From Suttonella ornithocola (GTDB lineage: Bacteria; Pseudomonadota; Gammaproteobacteria; Cardiobacteriales; Cardiobacteriaceae), in contig NZ_LWHB01000112.1 of the NCBI RefSeq assembly GCF_001889065.1, forward strand, positions 1-8,554: 8,554 nucleotides of DNA. The letters are read 5' to 3'. The notes under the pieces were generated by a model, which searched no databases, was not told the origin of the DNA, and saw only the letters and a program-made list of their open reading frames with translations. The stretch's first letter is position 1; every line of letters starts with the position of its first letter. This document shows, piece after piece, positions 6,975 to 8,554 of the stretch. Both the position numbers and the translations under genes were made by a program.

Positions 6975-7002
6975 AAAAGGGTTATTTTAACGGATACTAC
7001 CG

Positions 7003-7767
7003 ATGAGCACCAAAATCGCAGGCTGGAATGTGAACAGCTTAAACGTCCGCCTACCACATGTTTTAGATTACCTAAGCGAAGCTACACCTGATATTTTAGG
7101 TTTGCAAGAACTCAAACAAACCGACGAAGCCGTCAAACGCGAGGCTTTTGAAGCCGCGGGTTGGTATATCATTACGCATGGTCAAAAAACCTATAATGGT
7201 GTTGCACTCATTAGCAAAATTGAGCCTAAAGATATCCAAATTGGTATCCCCGGCAATGAAGATGACCCACAAGCCCGAGCAATCGCAGCAAGCTATGGGG
7301 ATATTCGTGTTCTAAACCTATATGTACCCAATGGTAAAAGTGTGGGCGATGAAAAATACCAATATAAATTAGCATGGTTAAAAAAGCTGATCCAATACGT
7401 TAAGCAAACCCTCACCATTCATTCCAAATTGGTCATTATTGGTGATTTTAATATTGCCCCTGCCGATATTGACGTCCACGACCCTGAGGCTTGGCGAGAT
7501 AAAATTTTATGCTCACCGCCAGAGCGCGCAGCGCTTCAAGCACTATTAGATTTAGGACTAACGGATGCTTATCGCCACATCCATCCTGATACCCAACATT
7601 TCTCTTGGTGGGATTATCGCATGGGTGGATTACGTCGCAATTTAGGCTTGCGAATAGACCTTACCTTAACCTCTTCCGCGCTGACAATTACTGATGCTGG
7701 CATTGATATAGAACCCCGTAAACGAGAGCGCCCAAGCGACCATACGCCTGTATGGGTAACCGTTTAA
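7003..7767 (+). CDS. xth: Exodeoxyribonuclease III (XthA/ExoA-type AP endonuclease)
   Basis: Mg-dependent exo/endonuclease of the EEP (exonuclease-endonuclease-phosphatase) superfamily. It cuts at abasic sites and trims 3' blocked ends in base excision repair. The 254-residue protein shows the full catalytic set: WNVNS at residues 8-12 (Asn9 or Asn11), Glu36 in LQELK (metal ligand), Tyr107 in LYVPNG, Asp148 and Asn150 in GDFN, SWWDYR at 201-206, Asp219 in RIDL, and the terminal Asp246-His247 in SDHTPV. The start ATG at 7003 is preceded only by a weak GGAT site, but it yields the expected N-terminus leading directly into the first beta strand. The gene stands alone on the plus strand, diverging from rsmE and converging on the peroxidase gene. 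No missing key residue was noted. The symbol xth follows family naming; exoA is also used. Confidence 0.95.
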   Translation: MSTKIAGWNVNSLNVRLPHVLDYLSEATPDILGLQELKQTDEAVKREAFEAAGWYIITHGQKTYNGVALISKIEPKDIQIGIPGNEDDPQARAIAASYGDIRVLNLYVPNGKSVGDEKYQYKLAWLKKLIQYVKQTLTIHSKLVIIGDFNIAPADIDVHDPEAWRDKILCSPPERAALQALLDLGLTDAYRHIHPDTQHFSWWDYRMGGLRRNLGLRIDLTLTSSALTITDAGIDIEPRKRERPSDHTPVWVTV

Positions 7768-7777
7768 AACACATCTC

Positions 7778-7809
7778 GCTTGCTCAGATAACATTTAATC
7801 TGAGCAAGC
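7778..7809. terminator. Perfect 12-bp hairpin between convergent genes, likely bidirectional terminator
   Basis: GCTTGCTCAGAT at 7778-7789 and its exact reverse complement at 7798-7809 flank an eight-base loop (AACATTTA). It begins 10 bases after the exonuclease stop and ends 12 bases before the peroxidase stop. Rightwards the hairpin is followed by CTATTTTC; leftwards the minus strand reads GAGATGTGTTTT. Both T stretches are short and displaced, so termination may be imperfect. The location between convergent genes supports use in both directions. Confidence 0.75.
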
Positions 7810-7821
7810 CTATTTTCAGTG

Positions 7822-8292
7822 CTATTCTGCTTGTAAGGCTTTAATTGCTTCCAATACTTCCGCAACGTGCGTTTTAACCTTTACCTTTCGCCACGCCTTT
7901 TGCACCATACCATTATGCAAAATAAAGGTACTCCGCTCAATGCCCATCACCTTGCGCCCATACATCATCTTTTCCTTGATAACCCCAAAAAGCTGACACA
8001 GCACTTCCTCTGTATCGCTAACTAAGTCAAACGCAAAATCCTGCTTCTCTTTAAAACGCTGATGAGAGGCAAGCGTATCTCGAGATACGCCATAAATTTT
8101 CACCCCTAAAGCGCTAAATGCTTCTACCGCCGCATTAAAATCCAATCCTTCAGTTGTGCAAGCAGGCGTGGCATCGCGCGGATAAAAATACAGAACGACC
8201 CAACCCTCTTGTAATTGTGCTGGGGTAAAAAGCTGCTCTCCTGTCATCGGTAGCGGTGAAAAAGTCGCTTGAGAAAAATCTACTGCCGACAT
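7822..8292 (-). CDS. bcp: Bcp/PrxQ-type peroxiredoxin (thiol peroxidase)
   Basis: A cytoplasmic thioredoxin-fold peroxidase that reduces H2O2 and organic hydroperoxides. The 156-residue length equals E. coli Bcp. The peroxidatic site YFYPRDATPACTTEG covers residues 35-49, with Thr42, Pro43 and peroxidatic Cys45. The conserved Arg is at 120 in ERSTFI. In E. coli Bcp a second cysteine follows five residues after the first (CTxxxC); here that position is Leu50. The only other cysteine is Cys99, so resolution must use Cys99 or an external thiol. The start ATG at 8292 is chosen because GAGGAG (8299-8304) lies six bases upstream and the N-terminus then fits the family. The frame is open further to a TTG at 8349, but that would add 19 atypical residues and overlap the upstream gene. 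Only 16 bases separate it from that gene, suggesting co-transcription. Confidence 0.93.
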   Translation of the reverse strand: MSAVDFSQATFSPLPMTGEQLFTPAQLQEGWVVLYFYPRDATPACTTEGLDFNAAVEAFSALGVKIYGVSRDTLASHQRFKEKQDFAFDLVSDTEEVLCQLFGVIKEKMMYGRKVMGIERSTFILHNGMVQKAWRKVKVKTHVAEVLEAIKALQAE

Positions 8293-8298
8293 CACAAA

Positions 8299-8304
8299 CT
8301 CCTC
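8299..8304 (-). promoter_or_regulatory. Ribosome binding site of bcp
   Basis: GAGGAG on the minus strand, six bases before the ATG at 8292 and just beyond the stop of the upstream gene. It settles the start of bcp against the longer TTG-initiated frame. Confidence 0.8.
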
Positions 8305-8308
8305 AACT

Positions 8309-8554
8309 CTAAAAATCAATTTTAATCGTATCGTATTCTGGCAAAGCAACGCCTTTACTAAAAGTCAGCGTTAATTTTTGCGTTTCAGAATAACCAAGTG
8401 TTTCGCCCTCTTGGAAAGTTACATCATGAGTAATCACATAGGTAGAGATATTATAAAGCATTTGATAAATCTCCCATATGTCCTCTTGAGAAGACAAAAC
8501 TTCAAGCTCTCGTTTACCAAAACTTTCTAAGCCAAAAGTATAACCATATCGCCC
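8309..8554 (-). CDS. C-terminal part of a DUF4261-like protein (cut by right edge)
   Basis: The minus-strand frame is open from base 8554 to a TAG at 8311-8309, giving at least 81 residues with no start needed inside the window. It begins GRYGYTFGLESFGKRELEVL and ends in a strand-rich tail (KLTLTFSKG, then IKIDF). The pattern of a YTFGLxxFGKxElE segment, a helical EIYxxLYNIxxYV segment, then DGET/EGET-IGYSExQK-like and FSKG motifs recalls the C-terminal region of the DUF4261 family, whose function is not established. This is recognition by eye from a partial sequence. A TTG at 8497 could be taken as a start, but the conserved-looking upstream residues argue that the gene continues past the window. 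It probably forms a small operon with bcp, 16 bases downstream. Confidence 0.65.
   Translation of the reverse strand, partial: GRYGYTFGLESFGKRELEVLSSQEDIWEIYQMLYNISTYVITHDVTFQEGETLGYSETQKLTLTFSKGVALPEYDTIKIDF

Larger units (their letters stand above)
6910..7002. promoter_or_regulatory. Divergent intergenic region between rsmE and the exonuclease III gene
   Basis: This 93-base AT-rich gap must hold the promoters of both the long minus-strand operon and the plus-strand exonuclease gene, as nothing else separates them. Leftwards, ATGACA (complement of 6946-6951) resembles a -35 element, but the downstream hexamers at usual spacing (such as TTTATG) match -10 poorly. No sigma-54 GG-N10-GC element is evident. 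A 5-bp inverted repeat covers the likely promoter elements. Confidence 0.6.

Noticed and set aside
6863..7057. Minus-strand frame crossing the rsmE start, the intergenic region and the exonuclease III start
   Set aside because: It covers parts of two solid genes in other frames, has no recognisable domain and no convincing ribosome site.
8293..8349. TTG-initiated 19-residue extension of Bcp
   Set aside because: It overlaps the upstream gene, resembles no family N-terminus, and GAGGAG sits correctly in front of the ATG at 8292.
1..8554. Mobile elements, CRISPR arrays, tRNA or rRNA genes, riboswitches
   Set aside because: I saw no transposase, integrase, regularly spaced repeats, cloverleaf-like sequences or long structured leaders; almost all sequence is explained by the listed genes.

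Overview
The window looks like chromosomal DNA of a low-GC gammaproteobacterium. The encoded UbiE, RsmE, MurB, ExoIII and Bcp/PrxQ proteins are all of proteobacterial type, and a PilS/PilR two-component pair points to an organism with sigma-54-controlled type IV pili. A Cardiobacteriales-type host (Suttonella, Dichelobacter and relatives) would fit the base composition and gene set, but this is an impression that I could not test. No mobile element, phage gene, CRISPR array, tRNA or rRNA is visible. Coding density is very high, and no gene-free stretch reaches 100 bases.

Left and centre (1-6909, all minus strand): one unbroken chain reads rsmE -> pilS -> pilR -> murB -> HAD hydrolase -> DUF971 protein -> ubiE -> a further ORF cut by the left edge (probably ubiJ). 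Six of the seven junctions are overlaps of 1 to 8 bases (ATGA, TGATG or TAATG types), and pilS/pilR are one base apart. No terminator is seen inside, so a single operon of nearly 7 kb with translational coupling is the simplest reading. It mixes 16S rRNA methylation, pilus gene control, peptidoglycan precursor synthesis and quinone synthesis.

Right (6910-8554): a 93-base divergent intergenic region holds weak promoter-like elements and a small inverted repeat. It separates rsmE from the plus-strand gene for exodeoxyribonuclease III. That gene faces a minus-strand gene for a Bcp/PrxQ-type thiol peroxidase across a perfect 12-bp terminator-like hairpin. Upstream of the peroxidase is the C-terminal end of a protein resembling the DUF4261 family, cut by the right edge.

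The window is mostly ordinary housekeeping sequence. The most interesting points are: a run of eight G residues inside the 3' end of the pilS kinase gene, a plausible slippage site that would alter the kinase C-terminus; the placement of pilSR inside a tightly coupled housekeeping operon; a PilR-like regulator with an unusually long low-complexity linker before its DNA-binding helix-turn-helix; and a Bcp protein lacking the usual nearby resolving cysteine.
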